Assembly (NCBI GenBank): GCA_021806765.1
Contig: JAJZQR010000224.1
Coordinates: forward strand, 1 to 8,554
Origin: Chloroflexota bacterium
GTDB lineage: Bacteria > Chloroflexota > UBA6077
Length of the DNA stretch: 8,554 bases
Direction: 5' to 3'
Shown piece by piece: positions 1 through 5,756 of the stretch. The notes beneath the pieces are model-generated. The model saw only the letters and a program-made list of their open reading frames with translations. It was not told where the DNA came from and searched no databases. Each line of letters opens with the position of its first letter. Position 1 is the first letter of the stretch. Position numbers and translations under genes: made by a program.

Positions 1-398
1 CCCACCACTCGCCGCACGGGATCCCACAGGATCACCGGCACGCAGTCGGCGAACTTGAGCAGCAGCAGCACCCCCGGCTCGTCGGTCACCAGCGCGTCGG
101 TGCCGGCCAGGTCCGGGCCGCCGAGGTTTCTCCGTCCCACAGCCACGGCCTGCCGGCCATGCACCTGTCCGGCCGAGACGAACTGCTCCGGATCCCAACC
201 CACCGCGCGAGCCATCAACTGCCGGTTGGCCCTTACCTTCTCCGGGTCATCCCGGACGGCGAAGCTGGCATTCAGGGAATCGTAGGGAGCCTCACTGACG
301 CCTCCCCCGCGGCCAAAGATGCCCTGCGTCAGTTCAGCCCAGGACTGCAGGTGGCCAAAGGAGTAAAGGGCTATGTCACCGGGATGTTCCACCTTCAT
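1..398 (-). CDS. pgeF: PgeF/YfiH/YlmD family protein (peptidoglycan editing factor, laccase-like fold), 3' end outside window
   Basis: Only the first 132 residues are present; the gene runs off the left edge. I translated the minus strand directly. The N-terminus has the family's GIFGRGGGVS block and a downstream YDSLN (residues about 26-43), then GQVHG (77-81) with the conserved metal-ligand His80, DALVT (101-105), and FADCVPV (115-121) with conserved Cys118. The sequence stops just before the expected HAGWRG motif, which carries the next ligand. The family is a zinc-containing cytoplasmic enzyme. In E. coli it is linked to keeping L-Ser/Gly out of the L-Ala position of the stem peptide; homologues also act on purine nucleosides. 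The start chosen is ATG at 398, because MKVEHPGDIALYSF aligns with the usual family beginning, although no clear ribosome binding site precedes it. An in-frame GTG at 425 is an alternative, and a TAG at 434-432 limits further extension. Position after ftsZ matches ylmD in Gram-positive and related genomes. Confidence 0.9.
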   Translation of the reverse strand, partial: MKVEHPGDIALYSFGHLQSWAELTQGIFGRGGGVSEAPYDSLNASFAVRDDPEKVRANRQLMARAVGWDPEQFVSAGQVHGRQAVAVGRRNLGGPDLAGTDALVTDEPGVLLLLKFADCVPVILWDPVRRVV

Positions 399-424
399 CG
401 CCGAGTCCAAATGCAAGTCGCGCA

Positions 425-473
425 CCCGTCCCTAAATGCTGTAGGGACGGGCCTGAGTGAGACCCGCCCCTAC
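425..473. repeat. Three-arm palindromic element between ftsZ and pgeF
   Basis: Arm A (425-434, CCCGTCCCTA) and part of arm B (442-451, TAGGGACGGG) are perfect 10-bp inverse complements with a 7-base loop. Arm B (441-454) also pairs with arm C (460-473, AGACCCGCCCCTAC) over 14 positions with a 5-base loop. In minus-strand RNA this second stem has 12 Watson-Crick pairs and two G-U wobbles; on the plus strand the wobbles would be A-C mismatches. The stems share arm B and exclude each other. The GTAGGG...CCCCTAC ends resemble the element at 8429-8481, which suggests a dispersed repeat family. No U-run follows, so it is not a typical intrinsic terminator. It fills most of the 86-base ftsZ-pgeF gap. 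Confidence 0.75.
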
Positions 474-484
474 GGGATTTCTTC

Positions 485-1585
485 TTACAGCCCCTGTCTG
501 CGCCGCAGGAAAGCCGGCAAGTCGTAGTCACCCCTGTCCACCGGGCGAGGCGCCGGTGCGGGCGCCGGTGCGGGCACGGGCCGCAGACGATCGAACTTCT
601 CCAAAGGCAAGGTGTAAACCGCGTGGCCGTCGAACCCGGTGGCAATAACTGTGATTCTGATCTCCTCGCCCAGATTCTCGTCGACCACCGCCCCGAAGAT
701 GATGTTGGCGTCGCCATCGGCAGCGGCAGAGACTACCTCTGCGGCCTCGTTGATCTCGTTCAAGGTCATGTCGGATCCACCGGTCACGTTGAACAGCACC
801 CCCTTGGCGCCCGCCATCGACACATCCAATAGCGGATTGGCAATGGCGGCTCGAGCAGCCTCAACCGCCCGGTTATCGCCCCTGGCCTGTCCGATGGCCA
901 TCAGTGCCGAACCAGCGCTGGACATTACCGTCCGCACGTCGGCGAAATCGAGATTGATGAGTCCGGGTTCCGTGATCAACTCAGAAATGCCCTGGATGCC
1001 TTGCCGTAGGACGTCGTCCACCACTCGTAGGGCCGATTCGACGGGAGTGTTTCGCTCGATCACCTGGAGAAGCCGGTCGTTGGGGATGGTAATCAGGGTG
1101 TCCACCTTCGACTTCAGAGCATTGACCCCTTCCTCCGCCACGGTCTTGCGGCGGGATCCCTCGAAGACGAAGGGCTTGGTCACCACACCGACGGTGAGAG
1201 CCCCCACCTCTCGCGAGATCTGAGCGACCACCGGGGAAGCGCCGGTGCCGGTGCCACCGCCCATACCCGCAGTGATGAAGACCATATCGGCGCCGTTCAA
1301 TGCCTGGTAGATGTCTTCGGAACTTTCTTCGGCTGCCTTCGCCCCGATGGCCGGATTGCCGCCGGAGCCCAGTCCTCTGGTGATCTTGTCGCCAATGCCC
1401 AACCGCATGGCGCCTCGCTCGGTCCGGGCCAGGGCCTGCTGGTCCGTATTGACGGCCACAAACTCCACGCCCCGCACCTGTGCCTGGATCATCCGGTTGA
1501 TCGCATTGCCCCCGCCGCCACCGACGCCGACAACCACAATCCGAGGTATGCCATCCCTTTCCAATTGATGCCCCCTGTTGAGCAC
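485..1585 (-). CDS. ftsZ: Cell division protein FtsZ (tubulin-like GTPase)
   Basis: Complete, 366 residues. It polymerises with GTP into the cytokinetic ring. The N-terminal GTPase domain has [16 protein letters not shown] (17-32), the nucleotide loop VNTDQQAL (45-52), and the tubulin signature GGGTGTG at 109-115 inside [12 protein letters not shown]. The synergy (T7) loop [12 protein letters not shown] (211-222) supplies the acidic residues that complete the neighbouring subunit's active site. The C-terminal domain ends near 333. A linker of only about 20 residues follows, with a PAPAPAPAP run (338-346), then a classic C-terminal peptide [11 protein letters not shown] (353-363), the docking site for FtsA and other partners. 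The start is GTG at 1585, supported by GAGGTG six bases upstream. Unlike the tightly packed genes before it, ftsZ sits 232 bases after ftsA, so it may have its own promoter or leader control. I could not identify a convincing promoter there. Confidence 0.99.
   Translation of the reverse strand: MLNRGHQLERDGIPRIVVVGVGGGGGNAINRMIQAQVRGVEFVAVNTDQQALARTERGAMRLGIGDKITRGLGSGGNPAIGAKAAEESSEDIYQALNGADMVFITAGMGGGTGTGASPVVAQISREVGALTVGVVTKPFVFEGSRRKTVAEEGVNALKSKVDTLITIPNDRLLQVIERNTPVESALRVVDDVLRQGIQGISELITEPGLINLDFADVRTVMSSAGSALMAIGQARGDNRAVEAARAAIANPLLDVSMAGAKGVLFNVTGGSDMTLNEINEAAEVVSAAADGDANIIFGAVVDENLGEEIRITVIATGFDGHAVYTLPLEKFDRLRPVPAPAPAPAPRPVDRGDYDLPAFLRRRQGL
551..574. repeat. Two exact 12-bp tandem units in the ftsZ linker
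   Basis: The plus-strand unit CGCCGGTGCGGG occurs twice head to tail (551-562 and 563-574). Read on the coding strand, it gives the Pro-Ala-Pro-Ala run of the FtsZ linker. The unit is a multiple of three, so gain or loss of a copy changes linker length by four residues without a frameshift. Confidence 0.85.
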
Positions 1586-1591
1586 TTACCC

Positions 1592-1597
1592 CACCTC
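1592..1597 (-). promoter_or_regulatory. Ribosome binding site of ftsZ
   Basis: On the minus strand GAGGTG (1597-1592) lies six bases before a GTG codon at 1585. It matches the core Shine-Dalgarno sequence and decides in favour of this non-ATG start. The 3' arm of the inverted repeat at 1605-1660 ends seven bases upstream of it. Confidence 0.75.
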
Positions 1598-1604
1598 TTC
1601 ACCC

Positions 1605-1660
1605 GAGTGATGAGTGACGAGCCATGAGATCCGCAACATGACACTCATCACTCATCACTC
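1605..1660. repeat. Perfect 13-bp inverted repeat in the ftsZ leader
   Basis: GAGTGATGAGTGA (1605-1617) and its exact inverse complement TCACTCATCACTC (1648-1660) are separated by 30 bases. In the ftsZ message they would form a 13-bp stem ending just before the ribosome binding site. There is no U-run, so it does not look like a terminator. The stem is made of the same ATGAGTG heptamer that forms the tandem array beside it, so it may have arisen by inverted duplication of a simple repeat. Confidence 0.8.
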
Positions 1661-1676
1661 TTGACTCATCGCTCGC
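1642..1676. repeat. Degenerate 7-bp tandem array
   Basis: Five consecutive heptamers are visible on the plus strand: CACTCAT (1642-1648), CACTCAT (1649-1655), CACTCTT (1656-1662), GACTCAT (1663-1669) and CGCTCGC (1670-1676). The first two are identical, the next two have one change each, and the last is weak. The array overlaps the right arm of the inverted repeat at 1605-1660. It is too short and has no spacers, so it is not a CRISPR array. Confidence 0.65.
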
Positions 1677-1705
1677 TAAGCAGCTGGCCCCAGATAGTCT
1701 GCCCT

Positions 1706-1786
1706 TCGTCACCCCCGCGAAAGCGGGGGTCCAGGACATCACCGCTCGGAGAGGACCCTGGATGCCCGCCTTCGCGGGCATGACGA
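1706..1786. repeat. 81-bp paired-hairpin dispersed repeat (REP/MITE-like)
   Basis: The element is symmetrical end to end. The left half is TCGTCA, then the hairpin ACCCCCGC-GAAA-GCGGGGGT (1711-1730, perfect 8-bp stem), then TCCAGG. The right half is CCTGGA (1757-1762), then the hairpin ATGCCCGC-CTTC-GCGGGCAT (1762-1781, perfect 8-bp stem), then TGACGA. A 21-base core (1736-1756) separates them. The outer TCGTCA/TGACGA and inner TCCAGG/CCTGGA pairs are exact inverse complements. This matches the widespread bacterial dispersed repeat of the type CGTCATTCCCGCGAAAGCGG. It encodes nothing and is probably a small non-autonomous element, now lying between ftsA and ftsZ. Confidence 0.8.
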
Positions 1787-1817
1787 CGGATTGTGCACAC
1801 GATCTCAGGCCAGAGGC

Positions 1818-3047
1818 TTAGGGCAGGAACACCTTGACCAAGCCCTTAACCCTGGATCCCCAGCCAACCCGCCTGCGCATGGATCTAGCGCTGGGCAACT
1901 CCTCCGCCCGTGCCAGCGCCCACTTGAGCAGACCCGCTCCGGTAGCATATGCCGACGCACTGATGGAATCGATGGATCCGGATAACCCCTCGGGGAGACC
2001 GATCCGGACGGGAGCGTTGAAGGCCTGTTGTGCCAGTTCCCGAATCCCCCTCAGCTGAGCCGTTCCCCCCGCCAACACCACGCCCGCTGGTAGTACGCCG
2101 TTGAAGCTCTGTCGCTCCAACTCCTCCGTGGCCAGGCCGAAGATCTCGGAGATCCGCGCCTCCACGATCTCGGCCATGAAGCGCTTCGACACCTGCTTCA
2201 CCTCTCCATCGGAGAAAGAGCCTGCGTTGATGGTCTCCTCCTCGCTCACGTTCGCCGGAAGGGCAGAGGCAAAGCGAGCCTTCATCTCCTCGGCAGCGGA
2301 AAAGGACATCCCCAACCCTACGGAGAGATCGTTGGTTATGTGGTTACCCCCGACGGGAAGGGCTCCCACGAACTGCACCTCCCCATCCCGATACCAGACC
2401 AGGTCGGTGGTTCCTCCCCCGAGATCTATCAGCAGCACACCCAGCTGGCGCTCGGTATCGCTCAACACACCCTGGGCCGAGGCAAGGCCACCCGCCACAA
2501 AGCCATCGATCTGGATACCCGCACGCTCCACGCACCGGGCCAGGTTGTGGAGGGGCGCCGAGGCGGAGCTAACCACCAGCCCTTCCACCTCCAGGCGAGA
2601 TGCCAGCATCCCGATGGGATTGCGGACGCCGTCTTCACCGTCCACCACGTAGGCCTTGGGCAGCACGTGGATCACTTCTCTCCCCTCAGGAACCTCTTCC
2701 AGCCGAGCTGCACTCAAGACATCCAACAGCTCTTGCTGCGAGACGGGTCGATCTCCCGCCAGAGAGATGCTGCCGTGGGCCGTTTCGGAACTCAGGTGGC
2801 TACCAGATATCGAGACGTAAGCGCCGATTATCTTGAAGCCCGAGAAAGCCTCGGCCTTTCTCAAGGCAGCGGCGATGGTTCCGGAGGCCTCCTCCATGTC
2901 CATCACCAGCCCCTTCTTGAGCCCTCGAGAGGGGGAAATGCCTACACCCACCACCTCTACCAGGTGCGGGCCCCTGACCTCGCCGATCAAGGCCGATACT
3001 TTAGTCGTGCCAACGTCGAGGCCGACAACTACCTGTTCCCCAGCCAT
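1818..3047 (-). CDS. ftsA: Cell division protein FtsA (actin-like ATPase, FtsZ membrane anchor)
   Basis: Complete, 409 residues, usual family length. FtsA binds the C-terminal peptide of FtsZ and ties the ring to the inner face of the membrane. Actin-fold motifs are in order: phosphate-1 GLDVGTTKVSALIGE (9-23); an SHS2-type subdomain 1C segment around 85-165; phosphate-2 LLIDLGGGTTDLVWY (205-219); and the adenosine motif GVVLAGGTAQLRGI (322-335). After residue about 385 comes a basic linker and a short amphipathic tail, GWGSRVKGLVKVFLP (395-409), the expected membrane-targeting helix. The ATG start overlaps the stop of sbp by one base (TGATG), and the ribosome binding site is weak, so translation is probably coupled to sbp. 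The next gene, ftsZ, carries the matching C-terminal peptide. Confidence 0.98.
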   Translation of the reverse strand: MAGEQVVVGLDVGTTKVSALIGEVRGPHLVEVVGVGISPSRGLKKGLVMDMEEASGTIAAALRKAEAFSGFKIIGAYVSISGSHLSSETAHGSISLAGDRPVSQQELLDVLSAARLEEVPEGREVIHVLPKAYVVDGEDGVRNPIGMLASRLEVEGLVVSSASAPLHNLARCVERAGIQIDGFVAGGLASAQGVLSDTERQLGVLLIDLGGGTTDLVWYRDGEVQFVGALPVGGNHITNDLSVGLGMSFSAAEEMKARFASALPANVSEEETINAGSFSDGEVKQVSKRFMAEIVEARISEIFGLATEELERQSFNGVLPAGVVLAGGTAQLRGIRELAQQAFNAPVRIGLPEGLSGSIDSISASAYATGAGLLKWALARAEELPSARSMRRRVGWGSRVKGLVKVFLP

Positions 3048-3412
3048 CAGCTCTGGCCCGCCTTCAACCTCTGCCGCTGGCGAAGTTTCGCTACGAAATG
3101 CCGCCGAACGATGGCAAGATTGTTGAACATGCGTGCCCCAAAAGCCACGATGGCCGCGAAGTACAGCTCTACGCCCAACCGATCACCGAGGTAGGTGAGC
3201 GTACCGGCCAGCAACATGTTGGTGAACAGGCCCGCCACGAAGATGTCGTTCTCGTACCGGCCGTCCACTTCGGCACTGACGCCGCCCAGGATCGAGTCCA
3301 TGGCCGCCAGAATGGCCATACCAGTGTATCGGGCATAGTCCGCCGGCACCGATATGGAAAAAGAGAGCCCAATCACCACTCCGGTCAGAAGGCCGAGCAG
3401 AGGAAGCCACAT
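3047..3412 (-). CDS. sbp: Small basic membrane protein Sbp (DUF1290)
   Basis: 121 residues. The protein begins MWLPLLGLLTGVVIGL, a hydrophobic segment typical of the family, followed by VPADYARYTGMAILAAMDSILGG (about 22-44), DIFVAGLFTNMLLAGTLTYLG (56-76) and VELYFAAIVAFGARMFNNLA (81-100). It ends in a basic tail (RRHFVAKLRQRQRLK). About three to four membrane segments are likely. It closely resembles Bacillus subtilis Sbp, encoded between divIB and ftsA, and the location here, ftsQ-sbp-ftsA, is the same. Its molecular function is not established; the constant context suggests a role in division or envelope assembly (inference). The ATG at 3412 is chosen because of the strong ribosome binding site and because homologues start at this Met. 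The frame is open further upstream to 3733, but that part overlaps ftsQ and looks like non-coding sequence. Confidence 0.95.
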   Translation of the reverse strand: MWLPLLGLLTGVVIGLSFSISVPADYARYTGMAILAAMDSILGGVSAEVDGRYENDIFVAGLFTNMLLAGTLTYLGDRLGVELYFAAIVAFGARMFNNLAIVRRHFVAKLRQRQRLKAGQS

Positions 3413-3420
3413 GGGAGATA

Positions 3421-3427
3421 CTCCTCC
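3421..3427 (-). promoter_or_regulatory. Strong ribosome binding site of sbp
   Basis: On the minus strand GGAGGAG (3427-3421) sits eight bases before the ATG at 3412. It is the best Shine-Dalgarno match in the window and fixes the sbp start. It suggests independent reinitiation after the 89-base gap that follows ftsQ. Confidence 0.85.
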
Positions 3428-3501
3428 GGACGAATGCTGACAGATCGCCAGTGCCGCCTCACCGGCCGCCGCCAGTGAAGCCAGCATCCAGAGCCCGCTC
3501 C

Positions 3502-4344
3502 CTAGCGTGCCTGGCCCGACTTGACCGGGGTGGTAGATGCGAGGACGTATACGGGTCGACCCTTGAAACGAAGATCGATTTTCTCTGCGCGAGCTTTGCT
3601 CGCTTCGAGGTGCGCTCGAACCGCCGCCAGCGCCGCGATCTTCGCATCCAGGTCGCTGGCGTCGCCGAAGATTATTCTGGCACCGCCCTGAGCCGGCACC
3701 ACGATCCCTGTGCTCTGGGAGTACTCGAACCATGGCGGCTGGACGCCCGCCTGCTTGGGAAGGGCGAGTCCTAGGGTCTCGATAGCGGCCAAGACGTTGG
3801 GCTCTATGCGGCTTCCCACGTCCATCGCCGGGCCATCCGGCTCCTTGACCACAACCACAGGACTGGGCGGCGCCTGCCGGCTGAAGGCCACACCCTCTCT
3901 ATCTACCAGAAAGGACCCCTCCCGAGCTTGCCACTGCACGAGAGGGGTTCGCTCCGTCACCTCGATATCGAGCCGGCCTGGAAGCGCGAGTACGGCCCGA
4001 GCGCTTCGGACCTCGCTCATCCTGGCGACCAACTGGGCGATCTCGTCGCCTCGGAGCCGCAACACGTTCTGCCCCGATGCCCGGGTCGCCTCTGTCGCCT
4101 GACCGGCGTCGAGCAGCTTGTTCCCAGAAACCGATATCTCTCGGACCGCAAAGTACGGGGAATCGATAGAATAGTATAGCAACCAGGATGCGAGAATCAA
4201 TACGGACAGGTACGCCAGGGTCGGCACGACCCGCAGGACTCCCCGAAGGGAGAAGGACCTGCGCCTGCGAATGCCCGCAGAAGTGGCCGACCGGACTGTC
4301 CGTCGCCGCTGTTTACGCCTGCTGCTGATAGCCTGGTCTCTCAC
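3502..4344 (-). CDS. ftsQ: Cell division protein FtsQ/DivIB (POTRA-domain divisome scaffold)
   Basis: Complete, 280 residues, within the family range. A very basic cytoplasmic N-terminus (1-38, with RRKQRRR and RRRR clusters) precedes one membrane segment (about 39-59, VVPTLAYLSVLILASWLLYY). The outside part starts with a POTRA domain: YFAVREISVSGNKLL (64-78), the conserved block after the membrane segment, and LPGRLDIEVTERTPLVQW (121-138). The FtsQ beta-domain follows, with SFLVDREGVAF (144-154) and the late strand KIDLRFKGRPVYV (255-267). FtsQ joins FtsB/FtsL (DivIC/FtsL) in the divisome. The start is GTG, overlapping the murC stop (GTGA), with AAGGAAG ten bases upstream inside the murC end; no ATG is available nearby. 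Sequence identity is low in this family, but architecture and position make the call firm. Confidence 0.95.
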   Translation of the reverse strand: MRDQAISSRRKQRRRTVRSATSAGIRRRRSFSLRGVLRVVPTLAYLSVLILASWLLYYSIDSPYFAVREISVSGNKLLDAGQATEATRASGQNVLRLRGDEIAQLVARMSEVRSARAVLALPGRLDIEVTERTPLVQWQAREGSFLVDREGVAFSRQAPPSPVVVVKEPDGPAMDVGSRIEPNVLAAIETLGLALPKQAGVQPPWFEYSQSTGIVVPAQGGARIIFGDASDLDAKIAALAAVRAHLEASKARAEKIDLRFKGRPVYVLASTTPVKSGQAR

Positions 4345-5753
4345 TTACCGTTGGCTTCCTTCTTCTTCAGGCGGCACAGCACATGCTCACCCACCTTGTA
4401 TACGTCGCCCGCCCCCATGGTGATGATCAGGTCTCCCCGGGCTGCCTCGGCTTCCAGGATCACGGCAGCCTCGGCCAGGCTGCCGACCGAATGCGCTCCG
4501 GGGTGGTGCATCCGAGCTACCAGATCCCGGCTGCTAACGGACTCCCCTTCCTCCCGACCTGCCGGGTGATAGATGGGGAGCACCAATACCCGATCGGCGT
4601 CGGCGAAGGACCGGGCGAACTCGTCTAACAGTCTCTCCGTCCGGTTGACGGTGTGGGGCTGAAAGACACACCAGATGCGCCCCTGATGCCGCTCCCGGGC
4701 CGCCCGGAGGGTTGCTTCCACCGCCGTCGGATGGTGGGCATAATCATCCAGCAGCGTCACCCCGGCCACCTCACCCACCAACTCGAAACGGCGGCGGGTG
4801 CCACGAAAGGCCGAGAGCATCCCGGCAGCCTGATCGGGACCAACGCCAACATGGTTGGCTGCCACGATGGCTGCCAGGGCATCCAGGACGTAGTGCCGCC
4901 CGGGCAGCTGCAGGTCGCACTGGTGACGCGAGCCCGCCGGTGTCTCGAAGGTGAAACGGGTACCGAAAGGAGCCACCGGGACGATATCCACAATCCGCCA
5001 GTCCGCCTCGGGGGCAAGCCCATAGCTCTCACGGGGAGCTGCCACCCGCATCTTCTTCAAGATGGGGTCGTCGGCGCAGGTGGCCAGAAGCCCCTCCTGC
5101 GGCACTCGAGACGCGAACTCGGCGAAGGCACGGGCGATATCGTCCAGGTCCGCATAGCAGTCGAGGTGGTCGGCCTCGACGCTGGTGATGATAGCTACCT
5201 TGGGCCAGAGCTGAAGGAAGGAGCGATCGAACTCGTCGGCCTCGGCCACCAGGTATGGGCTCCCACCCAACAGGCCGTGGCTCGGGAAATCCAGCGGCTC
5301 GCCGCCGATCAAAGCCGTGGGGTCCAATCCGGCACGATGCAGAAGGAAGGCCAGCATACCGGTGGTGGTGGTTTTCCCGTGGGTACCTGCCACAGCAAGG
5401 CCGTAGCTGTCGCTCATCAACCACCCCAGCAGCTCGGCCCGCTTCACCATCGGTATACCCCGCCGCTGCGCCTCCACCAGCTCGGGGTTATCGGACCTTG
5501 CCGCAGATGTCGCCACCACCAGATCCGCGCCCACCACCGCCTCGCCGGCATGGCCCACGTTGACACGAACCCCCATCCCCTCGAGCCGTTCCACGAGCGG
5601 GGAGGACTTCATGTCGGACCCTGTTATCCGCTTGCCCCGGCCAAGCAACAGCTCCGCCAGGGCGCTCATCCCGATACCCCCGATCCCGACAAAGTGCACA
5701 GTCTTGGCATCGGCTAGCAGTCTCGAACCCCAAGTTGGCTGGCTCACTGTCAT
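4341..5753 (-). CDS. murC: UDP-N-acetylmuramate--L-alanine ligase MurC
   Basis: Complete, 470 residues, normal length. This cytoplasmic ATP-dependent ligase adds L-Ala to UDP-MurNAc, the first step of stem-peptide assembly. The N-terminal UDP-binding domain has VHFVGIGGIGMSALAELL (19-36). The central ATPase domain has the P-loop AGTHGKTTTTGM (122-133), EADEFDRSFL (171-180) and EADHLDCY (193-200). PGRHYVLDALAA (284-295) and RRFELVG (321-327) lie around the domain junction. The C-terminal domain has LLDDYAHHPTAV (334-345), FQPHTVNRTERL (364-375) and TMGAGDVYKVGE (445-456). These are MurC-specific and separate it from MurD/E/F. It starts three bases after the ftsW stop with only a weak G-rich ribosome binding site, and its stop overlaps the ftsQ start. 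Here murC follows ftsW directly, without the usual murG between them, and no murB lies between murC and ftsQ. Confidence 0.98.
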   Translation of the reverse strand: MTVSQPTWGSRLLADAKTVHFVGIGGIGMSALAELLLGRGKRITGSDMKSSPLVERLEGMGVRVNVGHAGEAVVGADLVVATSAARSDNPELVEAQRRGIPMVKRAELLGWLMSDSYGLAVAGTHGKTTTTGMLAFLLHRAGLDPTALIGGEPLDFPSHGLLGGSPYLVAEADEFDRSFLQLWPKVAIITSVEADHLDCYADLDDIARAFAEFASRVPQEGLLATCADDPILKKMRVAAPRESYGLAPEADWRIVDIVPVAPFGTRFTFETPAGSRHQCDLQLPGRHYVLDALAAIVAANHVGVGPDQAAGMLSAFRGTRRRFELVGEVAGVTLLDDYAHHPTAVEATLRAARERHQGRIWCVFQPHTVNRTERLLDEFARSFADADRVLVLPIYHPAGREEGESVSSRDLVARMHHPGAHSVGSLAEAAVILEAEAARGDLIITMGAGDVYKVGEHVLCRLKKKEANGK

Positions 5754-5756
5754 AGG

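Noticed and set aside
399..425. GTG at 425 as the pgeF start
   Set aside because: It adds nine residues without family resemblance and the nearest purine run is only three bases away. It cannot be fully excluded.
1642..1676. Heptamer array as a CRISPR array or replication iterons
   Set aside because: There are no spacers, the units are only 7 bp, and there is no neighbouring cas or replication gene or DnaA-box cluster.
1599..1781. Minus-strand open frame of 60 codons between ftsA and ftsZ
   Set aside because: Its first part is the translation of the paired-hairpin repeat (MPAKAGIQ and SWTPAFAGVT are well-known false peptides from this repeat class) and the rest reads through the heptamer repeats. 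No ribosome binding site or family.
3413..3733. Upstream extension of sbp to 3733
   Set aside because: It would overlap most of the ftsQ end in another frame, has no family resemblance, and the strong ribosome binding site points to 3412.
4653..5717. Long plus-strand open frame (354 codons) opposite murC
   Set aside because: It is antisense to a clear murC and has no recognisable domain. Long antisense frames are expected in GC-rich coding DNA. The same applies to long frames at 2340-3194 and 6097-7215.
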